Origin: CAZSBB01 sp964605235
GTDB taxonomy: Bacteria > Planctomycetota > Phycisphaerae > Phycisphaerales > Phycisphaeraceae
NCBI GenBank assembly: GCA_964605235.1
Contig: CAZSBB010000032.1
Location: forward strand, 8,573 to 72,572
Length of the DNA: 64,000 bases
Direction of reading: 5' to 3'
Part shown: piece after piece, positions 27,393-35,438 of the stretch
Layout: every line of letters starts with the position of its first letter
How positions within the stretch are numbered: position 1 is the stretch's first letter
Position numbers and translations under genes: made by a program
Notes under the pieces: generated by a model
What the model was told of the DNA's origin: nothing
Database searches by the model: none
The model's input: the letters and a program-made list of their open reading frames with translations, nothing else

Positions 27393-28073
27393 ATGAATCT
27401 CATCACCCAGACAGGATGCCTGCTCATGTTCAGCCTAGCCGCCATCGCCTGCGATCGTCCCGGCGACGCCCATGCCGCCCCCGGGGGTCCATTGCCCGCC
27501 CCCGCCCGCGACCTGCCCGCCGGGGACGCCGCCGAAGCTCGCGCGGTGTTCGCCGGCGGATGCTTCTGGTGCACCGAAGCGGTGTTTGAACAACTGCAAG
27601 GCGTCAGTGCCGTGGTCAGCGGCTACGCGGGCGGCAAAGCCGACACCGCCAACTATGATGCCGTGTGCTCCGGCCAGACCGATCACGCCGAAGCCATCGA
27701 GATCACCTATGACCCGCGCCGCATCACCTTCGGCCAACTGCTGCAGGTGTTTTTCGCCTTGCATGATCCCACGCAACTGAATCGCCAGGGCCCCGACCAC
27801 GGCCGGCAATATCGCTCGGCGGTGTTCTATCACAGCGCTCAGGAGCGCGAAGTGGCGCAGGCGTACATCGATCAGCTCAATGCCGCCAAAGCGTTTGGGC
27901 AAACGATCGTCACCACGCTCGAGCCGCTCACGAAGTTTTATTCCGCGGAGGAGTATCACCAGGATTATGTGCGCCGGCATCCCAATCAGCCGTATGTCGC
28001 CTACAACGCGCTGCCCAAGGTCGCCAAGGTGTGCAAGCTGTTTCCCAAGCTGGTCAAGCCGGAGGCGAAGTGA
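27393..28073 (+). CDS. msrA: Peptide-methionine (S)-S-oxide reductase, exported
   Basis: MsrA repairs methionine-S-sulfoxide in oxidised proteins. The 226-residue form here has an N-terminal export signal ending in 'SLAAIAC' (possible lipoprotein, Cys20) and a Pro/Ala-rich spacer. The MsrA domain starts at about residue 50, with 'AVFAGGCFWCTEAVFEQLQG' (catalytic Cys57) and 'DHAEAIEITYDP', 'GRQYRSAVFYH' and 'EEYHQDY' following. The start at 27393 is chosen because the upstream GTG at 27372 has no better site and would lengthen the signal. The signal suggests it acts outside the cytoplasm. Confidence 0.93.
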   Translation: MNLITQTGCLLMFSLAAIACDRPGDAHAAPGGPLPAPARDLPAGDAAEARAVFAGGCFWCTEAVFEQLQGVSAVVSGYAGGKADTANYDAVCSGQTDHAEAIEITYDPRRITFGQLLQVFFALHDPTQLNRQGPDHGRQYRSAVFYHSAQEREVAQAYIDQLNAAKAFGQTIVTTLEPLTKFYSAEEYHQDYVRRHPNQPYVAYNALPKVAKVCKLFPKLVKPEAK

Positions 28074-28085
28074 AACGTGCGGAAG

Positions 28086-28160
28086 AATCCCCCGGCGGAG
28101 CCGGGGGCTAACGGGCGCGGCAATTGCGCTACCCATTAGCCCCGGGATCTGCCCGGGGAC
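28086..28160. repeat. Dispersed palindromic repeat, family C, copy 1
   Basis: AATCCCCCGGCGGAGCCGGG then GGCTAACGGG, followed by CCCATTAGCCCCGGGATCTG then CCCGGGGA, forms two opposed hairpins. It separates msrA from marC. Its closest relative here is 45695-45761. Confidence 0.8.
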
Positions 28161-28184
28161 CCGCCGTTCCCCGTGCATCCGCAC

Positions 28185-28778
28185 TCATGGCGTGTGATTG
28201 AGATACCCCTCCAGTCCGGTCATCATCAGATGCACCGCAATGATGGTCAGCAGCATGCCCATGAGGCGCTCGGCGGCGATGATGCCGCGTTCGCCCAATA
28301 GCCGTTCAACCACCGGCGCGCTGAGCAGAATCAGGAGGCTGGCGCCCCACGCCAGGGCGATCGCCTGCAGCAGGGGCAGATAGGAACCGAGTGTGCCGCC
28401 CAGCAGCATGAGGGTCGCCACCGCGCTGGGGCCCGCCAGCAGGGGGATCGCCAGGGGGACGATGAACGGTTCGCCGCGCAGCTGTTCATCGCCGAAGATC
28501 CCGCCGCGCTGCGGGAAGATCATGCGCAGCGCGATCAGGAAAATCACCACGCCACCCGCCAGTGGCAGTGCCGACGGGGCGACACCCAGCAGGCGCAGCA
28601 GGCCCGGCCCGCCGAACAACGCCGCCAGCAGCACCGCCAGGGCGATCAGGCATTCACGAAAAATAATCCACCGGCGGCGCTCGGGTGGCGCTTCCTTGAG
28701 CAGCACGGTCCACACCGGGATATTGCCCACCGGGTCGAGCACCAGGAACAGCGTGAATGCCGCCGAGAGGACTGACAT
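28185..28778 (-). CDS. MarC-family integral membrane protein
   Basis: The 197-residue protein has six predicted hydrophobic segments and the family pattern 'FLVLDPVGNIPVW' near the N-terminus, 'IFLIALRMI', and 'PLAIPLLAGPSAVATLML' in the middle. MarC/YhgN proteins are inner-membrane proteins of unknown transport function; the old link to multiple antibiotic resistance has not held up. It is convergent with msrA across a repeat and divergent from the DinB gene. Confidence 0.92.
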   Translation of the reverse strand: MSVLSAAFTLFLVLDPVGNIPVWTVLLKEAPPERRRWIIFRECLIALAVLLAALFGGPGLLRLLGVAPSALPLAGGVVIFLIALRMIFPQRGGIFGDEQLRGEPFIVPLAIPLLAGPSAVATLMLLGGTLGSYLPLLQAIALAWGASLLILLSAPVVERLLGERGIIAAERLMGMLLTIIAVHLMMTGLEGYLNHTP

Positions 28779-28857
28779 GGCTGCGCCTCCATCTGGTGGT
28801 ATTCTACGTTGCCGGTCTGCGGCGGCGGAGACAACGCCGCAGTGAAGGAGTCAGATC

Positions 28858-29373
28858 ATGAACGCCATCGACCTTGTGCGCCGTCTGCGCCAGCACGAAC
28901 GCTGGGCGTACCTGCGGCTGCTCGAAGCCGTCAAAGCGTTGACCCCGGAGCAGCAGAAGCAGGAGTTCGCCATTGGCATGGGCAGCCTGTGGAACACCGT
29001 TGTGCATCTGTATGCCGCGGATTATGTGTGGATCGAAACGCTCACGGGCAATCCCCACGCGACTTCGCCGTTTGACATTCGCTTTGAGCGCCTCGAAGAC
29101 CTCGAAGCCGCCTGGCAGATTGCTGATGCCAAGTGGAAGCAGTTGCTGGACACGCTGACGGAAGCCGACCTGACCCGCCTGGTGCAGCGCACCAACTCCG
29201 TCACCAGGCTCAGCTTTTCCACGCCCATCGGCGACGCGCTGCTGCATGTGGCGCTGCATGCCCAGTACACCACCGCGCAGGCGACCAACATGCTGCGGCA
29301 ACTGGGCGTCACGCCCGCGCTCAACACCATGCTCATCACCATGAGCCGCGAGGAGCGTGGACCGGGCCAGTAG
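28858..29373 (+). CDS. DinB-family protein
   Basis: The 171-residue protein is a DinB/YfiT-like four-helix bundle. The probable metal-binding His triad is visible in 'TVVHLYAADYVW' and 'LLHVALHAQYTTAQATNML'. The family includes DNA-damage-induced proteins and thiol transferases that use bacillithiol or mycothiol; which applies is unknown. AAGGAG lies eight bases before the ATG. An aldo/keto reductase gene follows after 40 bases on the same strand and may be co-transcribed. Confidence 0.88.
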   Translation: MNAIDLVRRLRQHERWAYLRLLEAVKALTPEQQKQEFAIGMGSLWNTVVHLYAADYVWIETLTGNPHATSPFDIRFERLEDLEAAWQIADAKWKQLLDTLTEADLTRLVQRTNSVTRLSFSTPIGDALLHVALHAQYTTAQATNMLRQLGVTPALNTMLITMSREERGPGQ

Positions 29374-29413
29374 CCGCGCCTCCCGAACCCGAGTTATCCC
29401 GCAGGAGAAGCAC

Positions 29414-30334
29414 ATGAAGTACCGCATCCTGGGCGCCACGGGCCTGAAAGTTTCCGTGGTCGGCGTGGGCACCTGGCAATTCGGCGGCGAGTGGGGGCAG
29501 ACCTTCACCCAGGCCGACGCCGACGCCATCTTCGATGCCGCCCGCGCGGAAGGACTGAACCTCATCGACACCGCCGAGTGCTATGGCGATCACCTGTCCG
29601 AATCCCTCGTCGGCGGCGCCATCGCCCGCGACCGCGCGCAGTGGGTTGTCGCCACCAAGTTCGGCCACCACTTCCACGAGCCTTTCAAACGCGACATGCA
29701 GTTCACCGCTGCTCACGTGCAGCGTCAGTTGGAAGGCTCGCTCCAGGCGCTGCGCACCGACTACATCGACCTCTACCAGTTCCACTCCGGCAACGATCAG
29801 GAGTTTGCCGCCGCCGGCATGTGGGAGATGCTCGCCAAACAAGTAAAAGCCGGCAAAATCCGCCATCTGGGCATCAGCATCGGCAGCAATGACAACCTGC
29901 ATCAGACCGAGCAGGCGCCGGCCGTCAACGCTCAGGCGATTCAAGTGGTCTACAACCGACTCGACCGCACCCCCGAGCAGCGCGTGCTGCCCGCGTGTCA
30001 GCGGCTGAATCTCGGTGTGCTGGCGCGGGTGCCGCTGGCGAGCGGTTACCTCAGCGGCAAGTACGCCCCGGACGCCAAGTTCCCCGCCAGCGATGTGCGT
30101 GGAGCGTGGCACAAGGAGGAAGAACGCCGGCGCAAGCTCGAAGAAGTCGCCCGGCTGGCGAAAACCGAAGTGCCCGCCGGGGTGCCCATGGCGCGCTGGG
30201 CGCTGGCGTGGTGCCTGCAGCATCCCGCGGTGACATGCGTGATCCCCGGCTGCCGCAGCGCGCAGCAGGTGCGCGACAATGCCGCCAGTGCCGCGCTGGA
30301 GATGGTCAGGACGGATCATCCGCAGTCGGCGTGA
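29414..30334 (+). CDS. Aldo/keto reductase (first of two)
   Basis: This 306-residue NADPH-dependent (beta/alpha)8 oxidoreductase has the catalytic Asp-Tyr-Lys-His tetrad visible in 'LIDTAECYGDHLSE', 'WVVATKFGHH' and 'YIDLYQFHSGN'. C-terminal cofactor text 'VIPGCRSAQQVRDNAAS' follows. GCAGGAG lies six bases before the ATG at 29414. A second aldo/keto reductase gene follows after 36 bases. The substrate is unknown; sugar or aldehyde reduction is typical. Confidence 0.93.
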   Translation: MKYRILGATGLKVSVVGVGTWQFGGEWGQTFTQADADAIFDAARAEGLNLIDTAECYGDHLSESLVGGAIARDRAQWVVATKFGHHFHEPFKRDMQFTAAHVQRQLEGSLQALRTDYIDLYQFHSGNDQEFAAAGMWEMLAKQVKAGKIRHLGISIGSNDNLHQTEQAPAVNAQAIQVVYNRLDRTPEQRVLPACQRLNLGVLARVPLASGYLSGKYAPDAKFPASDVRGAWHKEEERRRKLEEVARLAKTEVPAGVPMARWALAWCLQHPAVTCVIPGCRSAQQVRDNAASAALEMVRTDHPQSA

Positions 30335-30370
30335 TTCGTCAATTCAGCATTCCCCACGCAGGAGATTCCC

Positions 30371-31270
30371 ATGGAAAAACGCATCCTCGGCCGCACCGGT
30401 CTGGCGGTCACCGTGCTCGGACATGGCGCGATGGAAGTGCGCGGCCCACGCATCTGGAACGGGCGGCCGATCACCGATGATGAAGCCCAGCGCATCCTTC
30501 ATGCTGTCCTCGACGGCGGCATCAACTTCATCGACACCGCCTGGGACTACGGCTTAAGCGAGCAGTACATCGGCAAATACCTCAGCCACCGCCGCAGCGA
30601 ATACATCCTCGCCACCAAGTGCGGCTGCACCTGGGTCGACAAGGGCGATCACGACGACACGCCGCATGTCTGGACCGCTGACAACCTGCGCAAAAACATC
30701 GACGACAGCCTCACCCGCATGCGCACCGACTACATCGACCTCTGGCAACTGCATAACCCGACGCCTGCCGATGTGGAACAGGGCGGGTTGCTCAAGGTGA
30801 TGGAGGAGATCAAGGCGGCGGGCAAGGTCCGGCACATCGCCATCAGCTCGACCAGACCGCATATCGACACGTTCATTCAGTGGGGCGTTTTCGCCAGCTT
30901 TCAGATTCCCTACTCCGCGCTGGAGCGCCAGCACGAGGAGGCGATCACCGCTGCTGGGAAGAGCGGGGCGGGCGTGATCGTGCGCGGCGGGGTGGCGCGG
31001 GGTGAGCCGGGCGCAGGGCTCGGCGGCGCGCAGCGCTGGGAACTGTGGGACCGCGCCAAGCTCGATGAACTGCTGGCGCCGGGCGAAACGCGCACCAGCT
31101 TCATGCTGCGTTTCACCATCAGCCATCCGCACATGCACACCACCATCGTGGGCACCAAGAACCCGCGGCACCTGGAGGAAAACCTCAAGGCCGCCCAGGC
31201 GGGACCGCTGCCGCGCGCGGTCTATGAGCAGGCCAAAGAGCGCCTGAGCACTGCCGCCGAGGTCAAGTAG
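30371..31270 (+). CDS. Aldo/keto reductase (second of two)
   Basis: The 299-residue protein keeps the Asp/Tyr/Lys/His tetrad in 'FIDTAWDYGLSEQYIGKYL', 'YILATKCGCTW' and 'DYIDLWQLHNPTP'. It differs clearly from the neighbouring family member, so the pair is not a recent duplication. AGGAG lies six bases before the ATG. Cys residues after the catalytic Lys ('TKCGCTW') are unusual. It probably shares a transcript with the preceding gene. The substrate is unknown. Confidence 0.93.
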   Translation: MEKRILGRTGLAVTVLGHGAMEVRGPRIWNGRPITDDEAQRILHAVLDGGINFIDTAWDYGLSEQYIGKYLSHRRSEYILATKCGCTWVDKGDHDDTPHVWTADNLRKNIDDSLTRMRTDYIDLWQLHNPTPADVEQGGLLKVMEEIKAAGKVRHIAISSTRPHIDTFIQWGVFASFQIPYSALERQHEEAITAAGKSGAGVIVRGGVARGEPGAGLGGAQRWELWDRAKLDELLAPGETRTSFMLRFTISHPHMHTTIVGTKNPRHLEENLKAAQAGPLPRAVYEQAKERLSTAAEVK

Positions 31271-31318
31271 CACCGCGCGGGATGTTGACTTTGTAGCGCT
31301 GCGCCAGCACAACGGTTC

Positions 31319-31409
31319 TACCCGCCGACTGGCGTCGGCGGCTCTGAGGAATGCTGGGCGCCAGTGCGCATGCGCGATCTCTGAGCCGTCGACGCGAGTC
31401 GACGGGTCG
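31319..31409. repeat. Dispersed palindromic repeat, family E, copy 1
   Basis: TACCCGCCGACTGGCGTCGG then CGGCTC and the imperfect inverse GAGCCGTCGACGCGAGTCGA then CGGGTCG flank about 40 bases. A second copy with the same left arm lies at 59287-59367. Confidence 0.75.
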
Positions 31410-31455
31410 CGTGCTTCATTTCCATCCGACGCCAACAGCTACGAAACAAAAACGG

Positions 31456-31483
31456 TTGATCCCGACTAAAAACGTTATATAGT
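31456..31483 (+). promoter_or_regulatory. Promoter of the DUF4838 gene
   Basis: TTGATC (31456-31461) is followed after 16 bases by TATAGT (31478-31483), within an AT-rich patch. The start codon of the DUF4838 gene is 64 bases downstream. Confidence 0.5.
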
Positions 31484-31546
31484 CATGCACCCCGACGTGT
31501 GCAGGGTTACTGGCTGGTTCATGCCCTTGTGATATCGGAGACTCCC

Positions 31547-33982
31547 ATGCTGCCAATGGAACGTCTGGCCGTCGCCCTGTTGCTTCTATCCACTGCGGCC
31601 GGCGTTAGCGCTGCCCGCGCCGATGACCTGGTGCTGCTGACCAATGGGCAAAGCCAGGTGCAGGTGCTGGTGGACGCCAACGCCAACGCAACCGCCGGCC
31701 GGGCGTGGGAAGGCAAAGCGGCGGAGGATTTGGCGAAATACCTGGGCCTGCTCGGCGGGGCGCAGGTGGAAGTGCTGCGCGACGAGCCGGCGGTGGGGCA
31801 GGCGCTGGCGGGCGCTAAGCCGGTGGTCGTGGTGGGGGAACTGGCATTGCGCACGGAGCCAAGCTTGCGGACCGCGCTGCAAAAGGTCGCCAAGGCGAAC
31901 CCGGTGCTGCGCGCCGACGCCATCGTGGTGCGCCGCGTGGGCAGCCGGATTTACGTCGCCGGCTCCAATGATGAAAGCCAGTACCACGCCGCGAGCTGGT
32001 TGCTCCAGCAGCTTGGTTGCCGGTGGTTCCTGCAGACGGACCTGGGCGAGTGCTTGCCGGACCCCGGCACGGTGCAGGTGGGGGCGCTGGATCACGCTTA
32101 CGCCCCGCCGTTTGAAATCCGCATGTTCTGGCTGGCGTGGAACGGCGACACCACCGGCTACAACGAGTTCCTGTTCCGCAACTACATGCACAAGGAAAAC
32201 GTCCCCAGCGGGCACGTCATCGGCAAGTATGTCCAGGACCTGATTCCCCCGGGCAAGACCCAGTTCAACATTCCGGTGTCGGATCCCAAGACCGCCGCCC
32301 ATGTCGCCGCCCAGTTGGAGGAAACCTACGCCAAGGGTGAGCATGTCATGCTGGGCATGGAAGACGGCATCTACACCAGCGATTACCCCGGCGACATTGA
32401 GCTGCAGGCGGGTTTGCAGGACAAGTATTTCCTGCAGCCGGTGCTGACCGATCCCTTCATGGCGTTCTACAACCAGGTCGCGAAAATCCTGCACACCAGG
32501 CATCCCGACAGCAAAGCGAAAATCGGCTTCCTGTCCTACGCCAACATCACCATTCCCCCGCAGCGCGACATCATCGCGCAGCCGCCGCTGGTCACGTATC
32601 TGGCGCCGATCGACATCGATCCCAACCACGGCATCTCTGATCCGCAGTCGCCGGCGCGGCAGGAATACGGCGCGATGATGTACCGCTGGGCGCAGGTGAT
32701 GCAGGGCCGGGTCGCCATCTATGACTACGACCAGGGCATGCTGGTGTGGCGCGACATCCCCAATCCGTCGCACATGGCGTTCCGCGATGACGTCAAGCAT
32801 TACCGTGATGCCGGCATCCTGGGGGTGGGCACCGAAAGCCGCGGCGCCTACGCCACCGTGTTCATCAACCTCTACCTGCGCGGCCAGCTCATGTGGAACC
32901 CCGACGCCGACGTCGCGGCGCTGCTGCGCGACTTCTACCGCAGGTTCTACGGCCCGGCGGCGCAGCCCATGGGCCAGTACTGGGACACGCTCTTTGCCGC
33001 GTGGGAAAAAACCATTGTCACCGAGCACGAATACTTCGTCATCCCCGCCATCTACACCCCGCAGGTGATGGCGGAGTTGGCGAAGCATCACGCTGCCGCC
33101 ATGCAGGCGATCGCGCCGCTGCGCGCCAAGTCGCAGCGCACCGTCAATGAAGACCGCTACGTCCAGCGGATGGACCTCGCCGAGGCGATGTGGAAAGTGC
33201 TCAAAGGCTACACCGACATGCTCGTCGCCGGCTCGACGAATGGCGACTATGTGCAGGCGGGCGCGATCGGCAAACAACTGCTGGCGGATCGGCTGGCGAT
33301 GGCGAATCTGAACCCCATCCTCGGCACGCGCCTGGTCACGCCGCATCAGGGACTCAATGAACCGACCGAGCCCGGCGGCAGCGCTGCGTGGATGCCCGGC
33401 GAGGTGGCGCAGTATCTCGAACTGGCGGACCTGCAGAACGGCAACAAGGGCAAGCTCGTCCAACTGCTTCCGCTGGAGTGGGCGGTCCGCCGCGACCCCA
33501 ACGACACCGGCCTGCCCCGCGCCTGGGCGCGCTTTCCCGCCGATTTGACCTACTGGAACGCCAACCAGGGCAAGTACGATCTCTATACCCGCAAGGACTA
33601 TCCCACCACCGAGTGGGAAGTGCTGCGCAGCGACCAGTACGCCCAGGCCCAGGGCGTGCGCCATCCCGACGCCCAGAGCTTCACCGGCTACCTGTGGTAC
33701 AAAGCCAACTTCAACCTCACCGCCGCCCAGACCGCCGGGCCGGTGCATGTCGTGTTCCCCGGCATGTTCAACACCTGCTGGATCTACGTCAACGGCGATC
33801 TGGTGCACTACCGCAAGTTCTCCGACATCTGGTGGCTGAGCGACTATCGCTTCCAGCTTGATGTGGACCTGACGGGCAAACTCAAGGAGGGCGCGAATGA
33901 CATCACGATCCGCTTCTCCAACCCGCACCACATGGGCGGCCTGTTCCGCCGGGCATTCCTGTATCAGCCCACGGGGTCGTAA
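31547..33982 (+). CDS. Secreted DUF4838 / GH67-N-like glycoside-associated protein
   Basis: The 811-residue protein has a Sec signal peptide (cut near 'SAARA-DDL', about residue 25), then a domain like the N-terminus of alpha-glucuronidases (about residues 30-170). The DUF4838 core (about 190-480) shows text such as 'FEIRMFWLAWNGDTTGYNEF' and 'VTYLAPIDIDPNHGI'. A C-terminal beta-sandwich reads 'FNTCWIYVNGDLVHYRKF' and 'KLKEGANDITIRFSNPHHMG', a carbohydrate-binding or GH2-like fold. Such proteins are thought to act on polysaccharides but activity is untested. The start at 31547 has CGGAG six bases upstream. It is monocistronic and not next to transport genes. Confidence 0.85.
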   Translation: MLPMERLAVALLLLSTAAGVSAARADDLVLLTNGQSQVQVLVDANANATAGRAWEGKAAEDLAKYLGLLGGAQVEVLRDEPAVGQALAGAKPVVVVGELALRTEPSLRTALQKVAKANPVLRADAIVVRRVGSRIYVAGSNDESQYHAASWLLQQLGCRWFLQTDLGECLPDPGTVQVGALDHAYAPPFEIRMFWLAWNGDTTGYNEFLFRNYMHKENVPSGHVIGKYVQDLIPPGKTQFNIPVSDPKTAAHVAAQLEETYAKGEHVMLGMEDGIYTSDYPGDIELQAGLQDKYFLQPVLTDPFMAFYNQVAKILHTRHPDSKAKIGFLSYANITIPPQRDIIAQPPLVTYLAPIDIDPNHGISDPQSPARQEYGAMMYRWAQVMQGRVAIYDYDQGMLVWRDIPNPSHMAFRDDVKHYRDAGILGVGTESRGAYATVFINLYLRGQLMWNPDADVAALLRDFYRRFYGPAAQPMGQYWDTLFAAWEKTIVTEHEYFVIPAIYTPQVMAELAKHHAAAMQAIAPLRAKSQRTVNEDRYVQRMDLAEAMWKVLKGYTDMLVAGSTNGDYVQAGAIGKQLLADRLAMANLNPILGTRLVTPHQGLNEPTEPGGSAAWMPGEVAQYLELADLQNGNKGKLVQLLPLEWAVRRDPNDTGLPRAWARFPADLTYWNANQGKYDLYTRKDYPTTEWEVLRSDQYAQAQGVRHPDAQSFTGYLWYKANFNLTAAQTAGPVHVVFPGMFNTCWIYVNGDLVHYRKFSDIWWLSDYRFQLDVDLTGKLKEGANDITIRFSNPHHMGGLFRRAFLYQPTGS

Positions 33983-34039
33983 GCCCCGTATTCCTGCCGG
34001 CGCGGCAACAAGGAGTCGATGCTCCCGACGACCTGGCTG

Positions 34040-34191
34040 CAGGGCAAACGCATTTGCTGTCTTGTACGCGCCCCGCGCGTGAGCCCGGGGTTGCGGCGCA
34101 GCCGCAGCGGGGTGACGCCAGGAAAGCAACCCCTCCCTCACGGTCGGGGCTCGTTCAGCACAGGAGGTCCGGGGTACATGCGTTTGCCCTG
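34040..34191. mobile_element. Inverted-repeat-bounded non-coding element carrying repeat family F, copy 2
   Basis: CAGGGCAAACGCAT (34040-34053) and ATGCGTTTGCCCTG (34178-34191) are perfect 14-bp inverted repeats. Between them lies a full copy of family F (34068-34152), closely similar to the one inside mfd. No coding frame of interest is present. It may be a MITE or a repeat array; no target duplication is evident. Confidence 0.55.
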
Positions 34192-34249
34192 GACCTGGAT
34201 GGTGCGTGCTGGCAATCCCTGAGCCGGCGCATTAGAATGCTGCGCTGCC

Positions 34250-34332
34250 GGCCGCGTGCCAGAGTGGACTAATGGGGCGGATTGCAAATCCGTTGGCGTA
34301 AGCCATCGTCGGTTCGAATCCGACCGCGGCCT
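34250..34332 (+). tRNA. tRNA-Cys (GCA) with a long variable arm
   Basis: The acceptor stem GGCCGCG (34250-34256) pairs with CGCGGCC (34325-34331). The anticodon loop TTGCAAA carries GCA, and its stem GCGGA/TCCGT matches E. coli tRNA-Cys. The T arm is GTCGG-TTCGAAT-CCGAC. The D arm is short (CCA/TGG). The variable region is 14 nt and folds as TGGC-GTAA-GCCA. The total of 83 nt is that of a class II tRNA. The discriminator base 34332 is T, a CysRS identity element. CCA is not encoded. TAGAAT (34233-34238) is a likely -10. Confidence 0.93.
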
Positions 34333-34338
34333 TTCACC

Positions 34339-34369
34339 AGCCTCGCCTTGTGCGGGGCTTTTTGTTTTT
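34339..34369 (+). terminator. Intrinsic terminator after tRNA-Cys
   Basis: AGCCTCGC and GCGGGGCT form an eight-pair stem with a CTTGT loop, followed by TTTTTGTTTTT. Confidence 0.85.
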
Positions 34370-34503
34370 CCGGATTCCCCACGCTGGCGTCGTTCAGGTG
34401 CGCTGGCGCGCCTCAATGACGATGCGGGCCTGGCGGCGACGGCATTCCGGCTCCGCTGCGTCAAGGTGTGCACAGTGCTGGCGTTGCCGCGGTCGGCAGC
34501 GGC

Positions 34504-35229
34504 TCAGGCGCGGTCGAAGGTTTCCCGCACCACGCGCGCCAGGTCGATCAGCAGCGGCTGGGCGTTGCCGACATACGACGAGCCGTGCATCACCGCCAGG
34601 GTTTGCGGCCCCAGTTCCGCCAGGTTGCGGAGCACGCCGTCGGTCTGGCGGGTGTAGGGCAGATAGCCGGCGAGCGGACCCTGCTGCATCTGCCGCATGG
34701 CTTTCTGGGTGGGCCCGATCAGGTCCCCGGAGGTGACTGGGGCGACATCGCCGAAGTGGTGGAACAGGTCGGAGCAGAACAATGTCCGGCGGGTTTCCTC
34801 AAACAGCAACCCCGCGTCCCAGCCGTGCGGGATGTGCGGCGAATGGCAGAAGCGGAAGCGATATTGCCCCGTTGTCAGCACATCATCAGGCAGCAGGCCC
34901 AGGGCAGGACGAAGGGCGAAGTCATCGACATTCACCAACTTGCCCAGGAAGGAACAGACCGGCTGGGCATGGGGTGCGAGTTCAAGCCAGTGGTTCAGAC
35001 CTCCCACTTCATCGGATTCAAAATGGCTCCATGCAATGTGCCGCAGCGTGGTGGGATCGATCAGTTTCGCCACCGCTTCGCGGAGCGTCGGAAACAGGCG
35101 CTGGAGCCCGGCATGAAAAAGCAGCGGCTGCTCGTCGCGCACGAGAAAGTGATTGAACTGCATGTCGATTTCCGGCACGTAGATCGACAGGCGAAAGAGG
35201 TCAGGCGCGATTTCATGGATGGCGGCCAT
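34504..35229 (-). CDS. MBL-fold metallo-hydrolase, flavodiiron/ODP-like
   Basis: The 241-residue metallo-beta-lactamase-fold protein has 'HIAWSHFESDEVGGLNHWLE', the His-x-Glu-x-Asp pattern of flavodiiron (oxygen/NO reductase) and ODP-type domains rather than the HxHxDH of hydrolases. 'HIPHGWDAGLLFEE', 'LFCSDLFHHFGDVA' and 'LAVMHGSSYVGN' supply later metal ligands (His, Asp, His). There is no flavodoxin domain, so it is a stand-alone ODP-like protein. Possible roles are oxygen sensing or reduction; this is inference from the motif. Start at 35229 chosen because AGGTG lies four bases upstream and conservation begins there. Confidence 0.85.
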   Translation of the reverse strand: MAAIHEIAPDLFRLSIYVPEIDMQFNHFLVRDEQPLLFHAGLQRLFPTLREAVAKLIDPTTLRHIAWSHFESDEVGGLNHWLELAPHAQPVCSFLGKLVNVDDFALRPALGLLPDDVLTTGQYRFRFCHSPHIPHGWDAGLLFEETRRTLFCSDLFHHFGDVAPVTSGDLIGPTQKAMRQMQQGPLAGYLPYTRQTDGVLRNLAELGPQTLAVMHGSSYVGNAQPLLIDLARVVRETFDRA

Positions 35230-35438
35230 GGAGCACCTCGGTGAAAGGGGGATGGGGTCCAGGCGGCGCAGCAAAACCCCGCCCCTGGTGAAGCTGGCGT
35301 TGGAATATGCCCAGCGGCAACCGCTGGCAGAATGCTCGGCGAGCACGGGCAGAGGGAAAACGCCTGGAGCCGCTGCGTCGTCAATGGGAGCGTCCCGTCA
35401 GGAGCAACGCCCCGAGAAAGCCCGCGTCAAGGCGGCGA

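Noticed and set aside
31586..34141. An 850-residue open frame on the minus strand opposite the DUF4838 gene
   Set aside because: Mirror frame; the plus-strand product has a signal peptide and conserved domains.
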